A DNA stretch of 64,000 bases. It comes from Torymus aiolomorphi. Lineage: Eukaryota; Arthropoda; Insecta; Hymenoptera; Torymidae. The notes beneath the pieces are model-generated. The model saw nothing but the letters and a program-made list of their open reading frames with translations, did not search any database and was not told the DNA's origin. The DNA lies in assembly GCA_036365515.1 (NCBI GenBank), contig CM070873.1, positions 67,329,529 through 67,393,528 of the forward strand, read 5' to 3'. Below, piece by piece: positions 25,751 through 38,750 of this stretch. The number at the start of each line of letters is the position of its first letter. Within the stretch, counting starts at the first letter, position 1. Both the position numbers and the translations under genes were made by a program.

Positions 25751-26400
25751 CGAAGGTTATCAACCTTCATCTCTCAAGAAATCGGATCTCCTCCACCGTC
25801 CAATAAAAGTCGATCAAACGTTCTCCTGGACAGCAGCAGCCACTTTCGCCGATATTACCTAGGCGACCCTCTCCTCTATTTCTCTCACACTCTCTCTATC
25901 TCTCTCTTACTCTCTCTTGCTATCTTCCCTCCCCCACCCTCTCTCTCTTTCTTTTTGAAGTAGTAGTCGTGTCGTCGAACTTCATCGATAGCCGCGAGCC
26001 AGGGAGATAAATTAGTGCCAAGGGCGCACGAAGAGAGGAGAGAGAGAGAAACGTATATATATATATATATATATAAGGGAGCAAGAGAGCCATTTGGCTC
26101 ACGGCGGTTAATGGACCGAGGCCATAAACCCGCGGGCCGGTGCGTCGTGTGCGCGCATGAAAACTTCTCGGTTCGCTGCGGTGGTGCGGTGAATTCGGAT
26201 GTCGTTTGTTTGCGCTTGTATGCATGTGTGTCGGGGGTGGGGGTGGAAGAGTGGGAAAGGTAATGTTGAGCTTCCATGGATCATCGAGCACAAGAGTCCT
26301 CCGTTCGATGCTTTTCCACGTGAGATTTAGGGTAAGAAGTAAGGAGTGGAATTTCCGTGAAATTAGAGGTGGCTGCCCTTTACGCAAATTCATAAATTAC
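25750..26400. promoter_or_regulatory. CT/GC-rich island with TA tract
   Basis: CT-rich blocks at 25870-25950, a (TA)n tract at 26053-26075, then CpG-rich DNA. Frames on both strands cross the microsatellites and are not credible genes. Confidence 0.3.
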
Positions 26401-27150
26401 TTTTTTAAAAGGATCAAACTCGACCGAGTGGTGTACGAGCCGAAATAACAATTTCAGAGAAGAATAATTTTAGTAAGACTGGTTACTGTTATTTTTAGTA
26501 CCTATATTCAAAAAATTTTTAATATAATATTATTTAAAAAAATAGTATTATTATTCATAAATAGTATTAATATTGATTTTAGTTTTGAATTTGTGGTTAA
26601 AATTAATTTTGTTTGTATTCAAGTAAGCTCTTTTTCTCTTAAACGTTTGACTTCCATATATTTTGACATCACATAACAAATTGAAAAATGAATTTTGCAC
26701 AAGCTATACTACTAATTGTGATGATAAAATTTAAAATTTTCAGCTCAAAAGAGAATAAATGAATTTTTCGTGTACTAAAAAGGACAACTTCGAAACTAAA
26801 TTTCCTCTGAGATCGAGTAGCTACTATTAGACAATTAGAACTCTCTTATATTTAATTCATAATTAAAATAAAATTTTTACCCAAAATTATACATGCGATG
26901 CCCTTTTTAGTCAGATCGTCGTAATTGTTTATTCTTACATAATATGCCATCTATCAATAAAAAACATTCTAAGAAATTTTTAAATTGGGCAGTGATAAAA
27001 AAACAAATAAAAAATCAATTTCAATAAATTACAATTAATTATTTTAATTAAATAATTTTTTACAAATTTCTTTTTTTCAATTCTTTTGAAAAAATTCTCA
27101 TAAAATTCATTCGGAAAACTTAGCCTAGCGATATATCCCTTTTAACTAAA
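26401..27150. other. AT-rich non-coding DNA
   Basis: No supported feature. Confidence 0.5.
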
Positions 27151-27660
27151 AATGCGTTCTCCACCACTTTTGTCTTCTCGTTTTTTCCCTTTCTATCACT
27201 CGCCTCCACTCACGCTCTCACCTTTCTCTTTCGGCGCTTTCTCAGTGTCCGTATTTCACTCTTCGCACCGTGCTTCCCCACCCAGTCCTCCCTCTCTCTT
27301 TCTCTTTCGCTCGCTGTACCGAAAAGCATCTATTTTTACGCTCTCTAGCACGTCGAGCGCATATCCACTTTTGCGTTGCACTAAAACTGAGCGAAATTAT
27401 TTGCGAGGCAACTTTAAAAATGTTCGTTACCTCGACTCTATTGCGCCGTGTGCGAGCGAACGCAATTTTGAAAGCTGCTGCGCGTGGATGCTGAATCGCA
27501 CTTCGCAGCCGAGTTTCGAGCGGCTCACTAAAACTATCGACAATCGAAATTAACGTTAAATTTCAGTTTCCTGGAACGACAACTTTGTTGTGTTGCGAGG
27601 TATATGTATGCTAAATAGCGCGACGATTTGTATCACGAGACTCGGCACAGCAATGCAATT
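27150..27660. promoter_or_regulatory. Pyrimidine- and CpG-rich island
   Basis: The last of the GC islands of the left half: a pyrimidine-rich plus strand followed by CpG-rich DNA. The 133-residue plus-strand frame (27152-27553) is Ser/Pro/Phe-rich from the pyrimidine bias and is not called a gene. Confidence 0.3.
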
Positions 27661-28347
27661 GTGACGATTATTAATAGGAACTTTGAACGTTCAGCGTTGA
27701 AAATTCGCGAAGCTTATTGAAATTTTTAGGAAAATAATTAATTGTTTTGATTATCTGGAGAAATGAGTGAGGAATGAATAAAAGTTAATGATTAGTCTTA
27801 ACTTAGAGCAGCACATTGTTTAAAGTTCTTTTTCTTTAGTTAATGGTACTTACGACATAATAGAAAATTATGTACTGTTTTAATTGAATTTCTTTGTCGT
27901 TTTAGTCATTATTTCAATTTTCTTTGATATAAAGCCCAAATCAGATACTAACAAGAAACCCAGTTGAGAATCTTTTATTTTTCACAGAATGAAGGTGCCC
28001 AAAACTTCTGAACTTTTTTATATGAGTTAATTATTGACGCGTTAAAGGGTTTTGTAAAGATTTTAATACTTATAGTCTTTAGATATTCCTACTCGTGAAA
28101 TCCCATTATAAAAATCATTAGCTCAAGTAAGAATTTCTAGAGTTATTATATTACTCGTTATTGCCATGTACCATGGCATGCATAAGATGGATTTGCTACC
28201 TGGTAACTTGAACCCTCCCACATTGTAAAACTAGATGATGAAAAGGTATGCTTGAGCATTCAGATAACGAGACAGAGTAATAATAATAACTGAAATACAA
28301 TAGTTGACGATATATCCTATTATTAATTTTGAACATTTCTCACACTT
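27661..28347. other. AT-rich non-coding DNA
   Basis: No supported feature up to the target site of the element that follows. Confidence 0.5.
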
Positions 28348-31198
28348 TTAAGGGTAGAGACCACTTGAGAAAATTTTTTTTTCCCTGGTACCTAAATTAA
28401 TATTTTCATCTAGCATGTTGTATAGTACATAAAAGTAGAAATTTTCACCAATTTTGAAGACTTTTTATTAACAATTATTTAAGTTATTGTTAAAAGAGTG
28501 GTTAAATATATATAAAACTGAAAAGGTTCCGAGCGTTAAAATTTTTGTCAAAGCCTTTTGCGGTTGAACATACATCATTCTTATAGCAAAAACTCAAAAT
28601 TTACACGGTGATATAAGAGTTAAAGTGAATACTTCTTTTATTTGGCATATTGAAATGAATTTTTTAAAATAAAGATTAAAATTTGTTAAATTTTAAACTT
28701 ATTTTTAATTGTAAAAAAGACAAAAAAAATAAAATTATAAAAAGCTTTGTATAGAATTGTTTCAAATACATTCAAGAATATGCACCCCTAACTTCAAGAA
28801 GATGCATAAAAATTTAAGACGGTGGGAACATTTTGAATATTGAAAATGTCAATACTGAGAAAGATACATTTAAAGTTTAATGTAATTTAAAAACAAGACT
28901 TACCCCTGAAATGATCGATTTTGTTATGTTTACTATCAGATTTAAACAAAAATTTTACTTTATAAGATAAATCTTTATTTTCTTTGTAATGAAGCTCATA
29001 CTTGCATTTCTGGTGTACTTCCATTCTTTAAAATGTTGCTGCTTCTTAATATTTCAGCTTCCTTACATAGCATCGCACATTTCAGTAAATGTGTAAGTGC
29101 TTGGATAATCTTCATCAGCTCTCATCTTGGCTAGCTACATATGTGCGAATTCGCGGACTACAGCGAACAACTGGGGTCCAAAACAGAAAAAAAATTTTTG
29201 AGAACACAACTACCAGACAAGGTTTTTCTGGTCCCCCAACATGAAAATACTCGTGAATATGGTTTATCGTTTATCAAACGTTTTAGCCGACCAAATTGAT
29301 GTCAAAATTTTAATGCGCTTTTTCGCTTTTTTAAAGAATATATCGTATTATTGATATAGTCAAAATTCCTTCAATTTCGATGCTTTCTTAGGCCCTTGTA
29401 CTCAAATTGTTACTAAAAAAGGACAGTTTTACAATAAAATAATGAAGTTTAGGAAAAAAGTTTGCTAATTTTAATGGCGTTGAAGCATAAAAAATGTAAA
29501 TTTGATAAAAAATTAAAAATCACGATGCTTAAATTCCTTTTTGCTTTTATAATCAGAAATGGGTTTGTATCTGCATTTTTTTTATCTGTTAAGAGCTTTG
29601 TATATGCATATTATTGTAGTCTTTTTAAGGTAAAGCACTCGAATATTCAACAAAAGTGACATTTTTTTCATTGGAGATAAGTAAAGAATGAAGCATCGTA
29701 CGAACTGGTACCAGGCTTAGTCCGGGTTTGCTACAGGGGTGGTCGTGGCCAATTGCGGTCCATTGATGAACCCAGGATTTTCTAACGTACTTTAACTCCC
29801 TGAACACGAATATCTTGGGTACTTTTGCGAAAAACATATCCATAAATTTTTGTTAACAATTTTTAAAAACAAAAATAAATTTGATGTTTGAAAAATCGTG
29901 ATTTTTCGACTATTTCGTCCTTTCTAACTCAATAACGATATAGTCTTTTTGAGTTTTATAAGGCCTACAATATTCTTTAGGACATGTACTTTAAAATGGA
30001 AAAAAGATTAAGCAATAATGCCTTAAGATTATTGCTAAATCTTTTTTTCATCTTACGTACATAGCCTAATAGTATATTTTAGGCCTTATACAATTGAAAA
30101 AGACCGTTTTGCAACACTGTGCATGAAAATAAAATTTTACATCCGTTTTAAGGGTTTGTAATGCTAGTTTATGTAAACTTGAAAAAAAATCATGTTTCAA
30201 GTTTATTAAAAAAAAAAAGAAAAAACTAAACAGTCTACAGATCGTGTAAATTGCCACCCGAGTCGAAGGCGAGTGTGGCAAACATGAAATGTGGGCTGGC
30301 CAGTTTTTCTCCCGTGGTACGTATACTATTTTGCACCATACCCGGGCTGAAAATACCACATTCGCGTTTTTGAGCCGGGAGCAAAAGTGGCATCTTTGGC
30401 CAGATTAGGGTGAAAAAATTTTATCCTGCACAGTGTGTCAAAAAAGTCTTTTTCAATTGCATAAGTTCTAAAATATTCTTTAGGCTATGTACTTTAAGAT
30501 GAAAAAAAAAAATTAGCAATAATATCAAGGTACTATTGCTTACTGTTTTTCCATTTTAAAGTACATGGCCTAAAGAATATTGTAGGCCTTATAAAATTCA
30601 AAAAGACTATATCGTTATTGAGTTAGAAAGGACCAAAAAGTCAAAAAATCACGATTTTTCAAACTTCAAATTTAATTTTGTTTTTAAAAATTGTTAATAA
30701 AAATTTATGGTTATGTTTTTTGCAAAAGCAGGGGGTCAAAATACGTTAGAAAACCCTGGGTTCATCCATGGACCTCAACTGGCCACGGCCACCCGTGTAG
30801 CAAACCCAGACTAAGCCTGGTGCCAGTTCGTGCGATGCTTCATTCTTTACTTATCTCCAGTGAAAAAATTTCACTTTTGCTGAATATTCGAGTGCTTTAC
30901 ATTAAAAAGACTACAATAACATACACATACAAAGCTCTTAACAGATAAAAAATGCACACACAAACCCATTTCTGATTATAAAAGCAAAAAAGAATTTAAG
31001 TATCGTGATTTTTAATTTTTTATCAAATTTACTTTTTTTATGCTTCAACGCCATTAAAATTAGCAAACTTTTTTCCTAAACTTCATTATTTTATTGTAAA
31101 ACTGTCCTTTATTTAGTAACAATTTGAGTACAGGGGCCTAAGAAAGCGTCGAAATTGAAGGAATTTCAACTATATCAATAATACGATATATTCTTTAA

Positions 31199-33229
31199 GG
31201 TGGTCTTACACCTACAAATTTTGAAAAAATCAACTTTTTTTTTTATTGAATTTTTTAATTATATATGTTATTCTGAACCTAAAAAAACTAGGTTGGATCA
31301 AAAATTAAAAAATTTAAAAATGATATGGTTAAAAGAGCTTACTATCTTCAAAATGACGAAAAAATTGATTTTCCTTTCTTTTACCTTTTCTATAGGTTTC
31401 TGATATATATAGGAACACGTTTACTTGTATGTGTTTTAAAATATCAAAAAACATTATTTAAGACTTATTAGTATAAGAATTATAAAAAAAAAAATAATTA
31501 AATTTAAATACGGGATTTATTATAAAAATAATATAAATCATATTCTGGATTTTGAAATCCAGTGGAATCGTCTTTTGAGTTGTGACAATTTTGCACTTCT
31601 GTTCTAGTAAAGTGACCATTCCGTCAACGAAATTTGACAGCAAATTACTATATTAATACTCCCTTTTGTATACGTATGTACTTATAAAGCTATAATACCA
31701 TAGTGTCAACACAGCAGACAGCTCAAAATCTCAAATAAGCCAAGATACATAACCATGTTATTTCAACAGTTTGTTTTGCAGAGTTTTTGCCTTCAGATAG
31801 AGAAAGATTTTTTCTTAGTGCTTGATTATTTTTATTCATAAGTGAATTTAGGACTAAAAATTTACTGTATTGTGTATGTGAAGGTATATGTCTGAAAAGT
31901 GTAATTGTAATTATAATACAAGCATGCAGTGACAGTTTTGTTTAAATTTGGAAAGTAGTTTCAGTTCAAGATGGGAATGCTGTATGAAAATTAATACTGA
32001 AAAACATGTGCATTGGCAAGATTGAATTAAGTATTTTAAAGAAGAGGCAGTAAAAATTTTTATCGCATAAAAATCAATACATCTTTTTTCTAAGAAAGAT
32101 GAAAGTGACATATTAAGTCTAACACTATAGGATATATAATTCAATTCAGAAGATTTGTGAATTGCAATAAGTGTCAAGATGTATCTATACACATAAAAGC
32201 GACAAGCCTTCTCACAAGAATACAGGCTTAAATTCAAGATATATTTAATATGTGTAATCAAGTAAACATTAAAAAAATGGGCTTATCGGATTTTATGTAC
32301 TTATGTACTTTTGTCTATGACAGTGATGGCTTCTTAAGTTTCGATTTGGATCATTGGGATTTCATATTTCATAAGACCTGGCGCATATTATACATTTATT
32401 TTAGTATTATAAATAATAATCTAACTCAGTACAGTGTGTTAAAAAGTGATTCAACAATGGATGAATCAAAAGTACAAAAGGACAGATTGAACAGTAACTT
32501 TTAATGGAACGAATGCTGCTAGCTTAGCAATAACTTTTAATGGAACGGATGCATGCACGGTGCCAGAGCTTCTGTTTTAACCATTTTATATGGGAGAACA
32601 GATAACAGATATAAAGAAAAATGAGTTTCAAGAAGGAAAAGAATGGGGATTAAATGACTGATTATTTTTTGAGTCTTATGGTATTTTTCTTTTCAGGCTT
32701 GTTTCTCAAAATGTCATTTTTTAAAGTTTGTCGTAATTTTTCTCTGAGACCAGTCGATGAATTTTCATGAGACAAAGTGCAAATTGTTCCTAATTTATGT
32801 AGCTATGGGCGTAAGAGTTGCAATTTTAAGGTTTTCATGTATAAGTATTTTTTTCATGGCAAAAACCCAAAAAATTAAAAAAAATGCTAAAAATTATTGC
32901 AAAAAAATCAGTTTTTGCCATGAAAAAAATACTTATACATAAAAACCTTAAAATTGCAACTCTTACGCCCATAACTACATAAATTAGGAACAATTTGCAC
33001 TTTGTCCCATGAAAATCCATCATGCGGTCTCAGAGAAAAGTTACGACAAACTTTTTTTCTTGAAAATGCTATAACTGAGGGTAAAATGAGTTTAAGGACC
33101 TCTGCCTTGGCTCATTTTATTCAAAATAAGTTATATTTACAATATATTTTGTTTATTTTATTATAATAATAATTTTTATCATTTTTTTAGGTAATTTTGG
33201 CCAGAAAGGCCTATAGGTGTAAGACCGCC
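31199..33229. mobile_element. 2.03-kb TTAA-flanked element nested in palindrome arm
   Basis: The ends are ggtggtcttacaccta and the complement of ggcggtcttacaccta, 16 bases with one mismatch. They are flanked by exact TTAA (31195-31198 and 33230-33233). The uninterrupted left arm of the surrounding palindrome shows the empty site with a single TTAA, which proves insertion. It holds only AT-rich DNA and a hairpin at 32723-33054, with no transposase frame. It is a Kolobok- or piggyBac-like non-autonomous element. Confidence 0.85.
32723..33054. repeat. Hairpin with arms of about 140 bp
   Basis: The arms match closely from tttgtcgtaa at the left to ttacgacaaa at the right; the centre is AT-rich around 32870-32910. 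Frames at 32757-32942 (plus) and 32835-33023 (minus) are the same text read from each arm, not genes. Confidence 0.9.
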
Positions 33230-34450
33230 TTAAAAAAGTGAAAAATCTCATTAAAATTTTGACATCGATTTGGTCGGCAAAAACGTTTGGTAAACGATAA
33301 ATCATGTTCACGAGTATTTTCATATTAGGGGACACCTAAGGAACCAGAAAAACCTTGTCTGGTAGGTGTGCTCTCAAAAAATTTATTTTCTGTTTTTGTA
33401 CCCCAGTTGTTGGCTGTAGTCCGCGGATTTCCACATATATAGCTAACCAAGATGGCGCAGGTTAGCCCTATGTATTTAAATGGGGCTGCTGGCTAACTCG
33501 CGCAATCTATATTTTAGTATGTATTTTAGTTAGCTGTATATACGAATGCCAAATCCCAATACTATCCTTGTGGGCATGGCTTTTTTACTTATACAAATAC
33601 TGCATATTCATTTTATACAAACATTCTATAAGGCACCAAAACTTAAACCAATAAAACTTATGCTATCTAGCATTCTTTGGTTTATTAAATAAGGAGAGCG
33701 ATACTTGAATTTTGTACAAGGACTTGAATGATTCTCTCCAGCTACCCAGCCACAAGCCCTACACTTTAAAGAAATTTTGGAGCAGAGTCGCATTGATTTA
33801 GAAATAACTGCACTAAGTTCTCACTACGCTGAATGTTACACAAATATTTTGCTCACACTCCTGAATACACTAGAAATAATTCTCTTATATTGTTATCAAC
33901 AGGTATGTGGCTGTTCTTGATTTATCAAGTTGGAGTCTTCTTTTCTTTCTGTCTTTTCATGAATCATAGAAAAATTAGCTTGCTTCTTATTTGGCCGTGC
34001 TTTTTCTGGACATCAATGTATACTGTTTACATGCATTTTTACTTTAATCTCATGTCTAACAATGCTTTAAAAGACAATCAATGAAAAGCCGGTATTTCAG
34101 CTGATCTTTTTGTCTACGGTACACTAAAGGTTGCATTAGGGGACCAGAGATGGGCAAACCAATGAATAGATAGGGCTAGTAGTAGGTAGTGCTACTCTCT
34201 AATGGCCAAAATATAAAATACTTCAAAAAATGGGCCGCAAAATGTCTACACAAAAACTATGCAAAAAAATCGAGTAATGTAGGCTAAAAATTAGTAAATA
34301 CAAATTTGTAAAAATACGAAATAAAATAATATATCATTAAATTTACATATGGAACATGTTTTTTTCTTAAAGTTAAATAGTTCTAGATTACATTTCTACA
34401 ATAAAAAAATCTCGATTTATTGGTCATTTTCAAGTGGTCTCTACCCTCAA

Positions 34451-35130
34451 ACGTACATTACTCTTAAAAGTATACTAATAGTCTTAAAACCGATGAAGAA
34501 AATATCCTCGATAAATTATATTTTTTTTTTTTTTTTAATTATAAGTGTAAGATCTATTCCAAGATTTTGATTGGAATGATTAAATTCTTCTAAAAATATA
34601 CTGTACTGCATTGTATAAAGAGTTACTTCGCACACAGAATCATTCTTTACGTAACATCTGTACGCACGTGATAGCAAAAACGTTATATATTTAAGACCTC
34701 ACTTTCTTCTCTACAGCTGAGTCAATATTCCCTCCACGATTTCAGCATGTTCTTTAAATTTCGAAAAAATCTGTGTCATCTAAATTAGCATAGTCTAATT
34801 TATTAACAATAAAAGTACTATTCACTCCGATTTGAGACTTAACAAAATTTTCATTTGTTTCTAATTATCGTTTTCAACTATTAAAAACTATAAATAAAGC
34901 AATTTTATTTCATTTTAGTTCATCGTGCTTATAATTTTAGAAAACATTCTAATAATTTTCAACGAATAGTTTAACATACATTGTGAATATATTTTCGCTC
35001 ATTTTCTAATTTATCAAAGTCAAATACTTAATTGTTGTTCATTTAATTAAAAAAAAAATTCAGCTCTTCATAGAAGGTAGTTCAGTATCAAATGTGAATG
35101 TTCTAAAAGCTATGGAGCCGGTACCAGGCA
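34451..35130. other. AT-rich non-coding DNA
   Basis: No supported feature; a T run lies at about 34520-34538. Confidence 0.5.
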
Positions 35131-35520
35131 ATTCTCCCCTACACGAATCTGTTCAATAATCCCGCCACCTCTCGCGTCTCACGCCTTTCCGGAGTCATGC
35201 ATACAGGGTTAAATTCACTTAAGCTGCGCGCACTCGCGCTTTCCAACGCCGGAATTTCAAGACAGACAATGACGCGCGCGAGCCGCGAGACAGCACCTGC
35301 TCTTCTCGCGCCCGAGTGCGCTCACCGGTGTGTGACTTAATCCAACGCTTGCGCTCCGACCCAGATGTGTATACACGAACGCGCGCGCGCGTACGCTTTT
35401 AAACAAACACGTGCTATCACTCGCGCTAGACTAAGCGAGCCCTGTCTGTTTTATCCGCGAGTGTAGACGTAAAAGCGCGTACGTTACCCGGCATTTATGA
35501 ATACGGGATGGATGTAATCT
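35130..35520. promoter_or_regulatory. Isolated CpG-rich island
   Basis: GC-rich with CGCGCG tracts (about 35274, 35379), like the islands of the left half but alone among the mobile DNA of the right half. No frame is supported. Confidence 0.3.
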
Positions 35521-35704
35521 TCGAAAATTACACCCCGGGATTTCGGCTGAAGACTGAGGGGTGATTTTTAATAGAGAGGGAGGCAGAAATGGTGGAGTGT
35601 TTGCTTTTTATTTAGGTGATTAGGTTTGCATGTTAGCGCGAATAATCATGAATTTACATTGTTTTTCAATCTCGTAAGCGTGATTCTGTTATAGTGAATA
35701 ATTT

Positions 35705-35816
35705 TTGCTTCCCCCTAGAGGAAGCTTTGTCGTAAAATTTTAAGTTTCATTAAATCGCTCTAGAAACACGAATAGAGGTGATAGAAGTTCGAATCACATG
35801 ATCTTAGAAAATATCT

Positions 35817-35851
<35 letters not shown>

Positions 35852-36090
35852 CGTTTTATCTCAGAATCTATTGATTGTTTTTAACCGGACAGGTCTCATT
35901 TTATTGTTTTTTTTTTTTTTTTTTTTTTGTGAGAATAGGGGAAGGAAATCCTCTTTTTGATTCGCCGATGCGTTTTTCTTTTATTTCGAATTTTCGATTT
36001 TCGCAAAATTTATTTTTGCGTTTTCTAGACACGACCGCTACTCGAGAGAGTATTATAATTTCACCAGAGCGAAAATTGTCGGAATTCAAA
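35705..36090 (-). mobile_element. Interspersed repeat, copy C, partial, with TG microsatellite
   Basis: The reverse of the 3' part of repeat copies A and B: hairpin end near 35710-35731, then a (TG)n tract (35817-35850), then blocks shared with copy A in reverse (aaccggacaggtctcat; ttatttcgaattttcgattt). The other end does not match copies A or B, so the copy is truncated. A T run at about 35908-35927 interrupts it. Confidence 0.65.
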
Positions 36091-36490
36091 TATTGAAAAT
36101 TTCATCGTGTAAAAACCATTTTCCACAATTTATATCGAACAAAATGCCAATTTGGATGTAACAAAGAATTAAAATTAATTATATAAGTACTTATTAAGGT
36201 AATATTATATTTATAAAAAGATACTCTTGTGTAATGTACATGGTATTTAATATACATATTGTAACATGGCAAATTGTTGTATACAAAGAATGTAATGTAT
36301 ATTCTAGCTGACTCTGTCAGTCCCCCTGAGACGAGTTCTTATATCCTAGGCAAATTTATAAATTAATTTCAGTAATCTACCCAGTAATAACTACCTACCT
36401 ATAACGCATCTAAACGCACACACACTGAACTTTTAATTTTGCCCAGTTTCTTATTACCTATCTCCTCACATTCTAAAGCACTGATACTCT
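36091..36490. other. AT-rich non-coding DNA
   Basis: No supported feature. Confidence 0.5.
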
Positions 36491-37045
36491 TAAATCACTG
36501 CTGGAGCTGCAGAGGCAACAAAGTAGGGCTGGCCGGTCCACGTTGGCGCTTCTTCAAGGTCACCGGTCTGTTGGCCAGGATGATATAACTGGTGGCCACA
36601 TTATCTGGTAGAGGGGAAGAACCGCTGAAGACCATCACTTGTTTCATTGCTAGAGATATCCTCGATCAGAGTGTTGACCAAGGCAAAAGCAACAGATAAC
36701 ACAGTCACTACTCTGGGAGCCAAGCAGCGAGCGTTGGACATCTAAAAACTACATATGGCTAATAAATAGATGATCCAGACAACATTACCATAGCCAAGAG
36801 ACAGTATGCTGCAGTGCTCGTTGTTTACTCCTCTTGATGCCCAGATACCTGAAACAAGAGAAAAGTGCCATCAGCCCACCCATCAGAGAGGTTAGGAACG
36901 AGAAAGGGCTTACCAAGAAATCTACTTCCACCGCCGACTCTGCTGCCCGACGAACACGACGGGAAGGACGACATCCACCAGAAGACCGTACTCCAGCAGC
37001 CGCTGTTATCGCTGGGAACGCCGGGAGCCTGCAGGCACTGCGATT
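36490..37045 (-). pseudogene. Possible minus-strand gene remnant with short introns
   Basis: Read on the minus strand, this GC-balanced block has a 50-codon frame (MKQVMVFSGSSPLPDN near the start, ending QLQLQQ-type residues before TGA near 36503) with GC-ending codons. Upstream, short GT..AG intervals fit introns: one ends ttgtttcag near 36850, one ends gtttttag near 36742, and a third ends atctctag near 36659. Removing them keeps one frame open from about 37050. There is no clear start: a TGA precedes the first block. I recognise no family. It could be a gene fragment carried by a mobile element or a chance pattern. Confidence 0.25.
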
Positions 37046-37321
37046 GTTTGTATCACACAGAAACGCGCGCGCAATGGCGGATTAAGGTATACGCCAAGTC
37101 CGGCATGGCGTATAGGCAGCACTTGAAGAAGTGATCAAGGGGCGGCAAGATTCCAAAAAAATTAAGTATTTTATTGTTTTTGCTAATCTTAAAAAGAAAT
37201 TGAAAGCGATGAATAAAACGCTATAGTGAAACTTTAAGCTATTTACCGACACGGGTATGCATGACCAAGGGCGGAGTTTAACATTTTTCTTGGCAATAAT
37301 GATCAGCCAGCCCTGCCACTA

Positions 37322-37340
37322 GGGGGGGGGGGGGGGGGGT
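37322..37340. repeat. G homopolymer
   Basis: A run of about 18-19 G. Confidence 0.9.
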
Positions 37341-37402
37341 AACTGGAACAAACTGCCCCAGGCCCCACGGTAGGTAAGGGCTCCTAAGGAGCCCGAAGCA
37401 TA

Positions 37403-38262
37403 TTATTTTAAAAATAATTTTTTAAACTCAAGTAGGCGGGGGATATGAGGTCCACGAATATTAGGGAATTATGTAGACGTGCAACAATAAGCAAGACAAT
37501 TATTTTAACAATTTTTAAACCCAAGTAGGCGGGGGATATGAGGTCCACGCATGTAAGGGAGTCAAACAAGACAATTATTTAAATAATTTTATTCCCATCT
37601 CTACTATAATGGCCATTTTATAGCCTGAAAAGCGGGGCAACAGTGGCGTCTGATTCCCTCTATAAAGTACTTTATTCCTGCATATGCGAGAATAAAATAA
37701 CATAGTCTAATTTTTTACATTTATGGTGAATTGGGTTAAAACTAACAAAATTATATAACACATAAATATACAAAATAACTTTTCAAATCTATGAAATGGC
37801 CACAGTGGAGATGGGAATAAAGTACTATATGTAACACGGGACTAAAGTCGACCATTCCCTTAGGTGATTACTCGCTTCGCTACGCTCGCTCCGGCAGTGA
37901 ACTCACCCGCGGGAACAATCTGCGACTTTAGCCCTTTATTACATAATGTACCATTTAAACCCAAGAAGCCGGAGAACGCGAGAGATGGGAATAAAATTAT
38001 TTAAATAATTGTCTTGTTTATTGTTGCACGTCTACGTAATTCCCTAATATGCGTGGACCTCATATCCCCCAACTACTGGGGTTTAAAAATTATTTAAATA
38101 ATCGTTTTATTTTTTCATGTCTACATGACTCCCTTACATGCGTGGACCTCATATCCCCCGCCTACTTGGGTGTAAAAATTGTTTAAATAATAGTATTGCT
38201 TATTATTATACGTCTTCGTAATTCCCTAATATGCGTGGACCTCCTATCCCCCGGCTACAGTT
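37403..38262. repeat. Foldback built from units of about 90 bp
   Basis: The left side has two direct copies of a unit with gtaggcgggggatatgaggt (37432, 37525). The right side has three inverted copies (near 38053, 38140, 38234). Adjacent blocks tattcccatctc and gagatgggaata also pair across the centre. This is a mobile foldback or satellite-bearing element whose ends I could not fix. Confidence 0.7.
37831..37942. repeat. Short imperfect palindrome with gactaaagtcg / cgactttag arms
   Basis: Arms of about 20 bases with four mismatches (gtaacacgggactaaagtcg against the reverse of its right-hand partner) enclose a CpG-rich centre with cgcttcgctacgctcgctcc. It sits at the middle of the foldback 37403-38262. 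Confidence 0.7.
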
Positions 38263-38658
38263 GATTATTACGGTTTCTCACAAATTTTTAGTGGTGAATT
38301 TTTTAGTTTATAAGATTCGACGACAGAAAACTCGACCACAGACTAACAAAGGGGGGCCCAGAGTTGAGACGATTCACTTTAAAATGGAAGTCAACTGTAG
38401 ACGTTTTTCAGTTCGACATAACAATGTTGAACATACGTAATATATCTCCGCTCATTCCTTTGAAATATTTTATTCATAATGACCAAATAATTGAAAAACT
38501 AATAAAAGAAAATGGAAAAGTAGATTAATTAATAAGTCACTCTAAAAAATGACATTGTTAAAAGAATATACTGTTAATTATCACGAAAATAAAACAAAAA
38601 TTTTGATATAATGCTAGTATAAGATTATTTTTGAAATATAAAAAATAGAAAAATAGTA
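38263..38658. other. Non-coding DNA
   Basis: No supported feature up to the TTAA site of the 9.3-kb element. The 69-residue frame at 38231-38440 starts inside the foldback unit and is not gene-like. Confidence 0.45.
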
Positions 38659-38750
38659 TTAAGGGGGTGTCAAACTCAATTTTTACCGACCGAGCAAAAA
38701 ATATATTGTTTTTAATAGAAAAAAAAAATATAACGATATATGAAAAATAA

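Larger units (their letters stand above)
29122..33455. repeat. Large diverged palindrome, right arm interrupted
   Basis: The left arm (about 29122-30140) and right arm (about 30410-33455, less a 2-kb insertion) are inverted copies. Matching blocks include the outer catcttgg/ccaagatg, the strand-opposed frames at 29625-29843 (minus) and 30691-30948 (plus) that share the peptide LSLVPVR, and the inner motif gtactttaaaatgg. Around 30000 and 30500 each arm also has its own small hairpin. The roughly 265-bp loop (30145-30410) is unique. Arms differ at many positions, so the palindrome is old. Confidence 0.75.
28352..34446. mobile_element. 6.1-kb TTAA-type element with nested insertions
   Basis: The ends are 17-base inverted copies (gggtagagaccacttga at the left, its complement at the right). 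The left end abuts TTAA (28348-28351) and the right end abuts TCAA (34447-34450), a TTAA duplication with one change. TTAA duplications are typical of the piggyBac and Kolobok superfamilies; the GG start argues against canonical piggyBac. It encloses the palindrome 29122-33455. No transposase frame is seen, so the element is non-autonomous or gutted. The AT-rich flanks inside it (28370-29120 and 33460-34440) hold nothing else I can name. Confidence 0.65.

Noticed and set aside
27152..27553. 133-residue Ser/Pro-rich frame
   Set aside because: Produced by pyrimidine bias of the plus strand; no domain or splice context.
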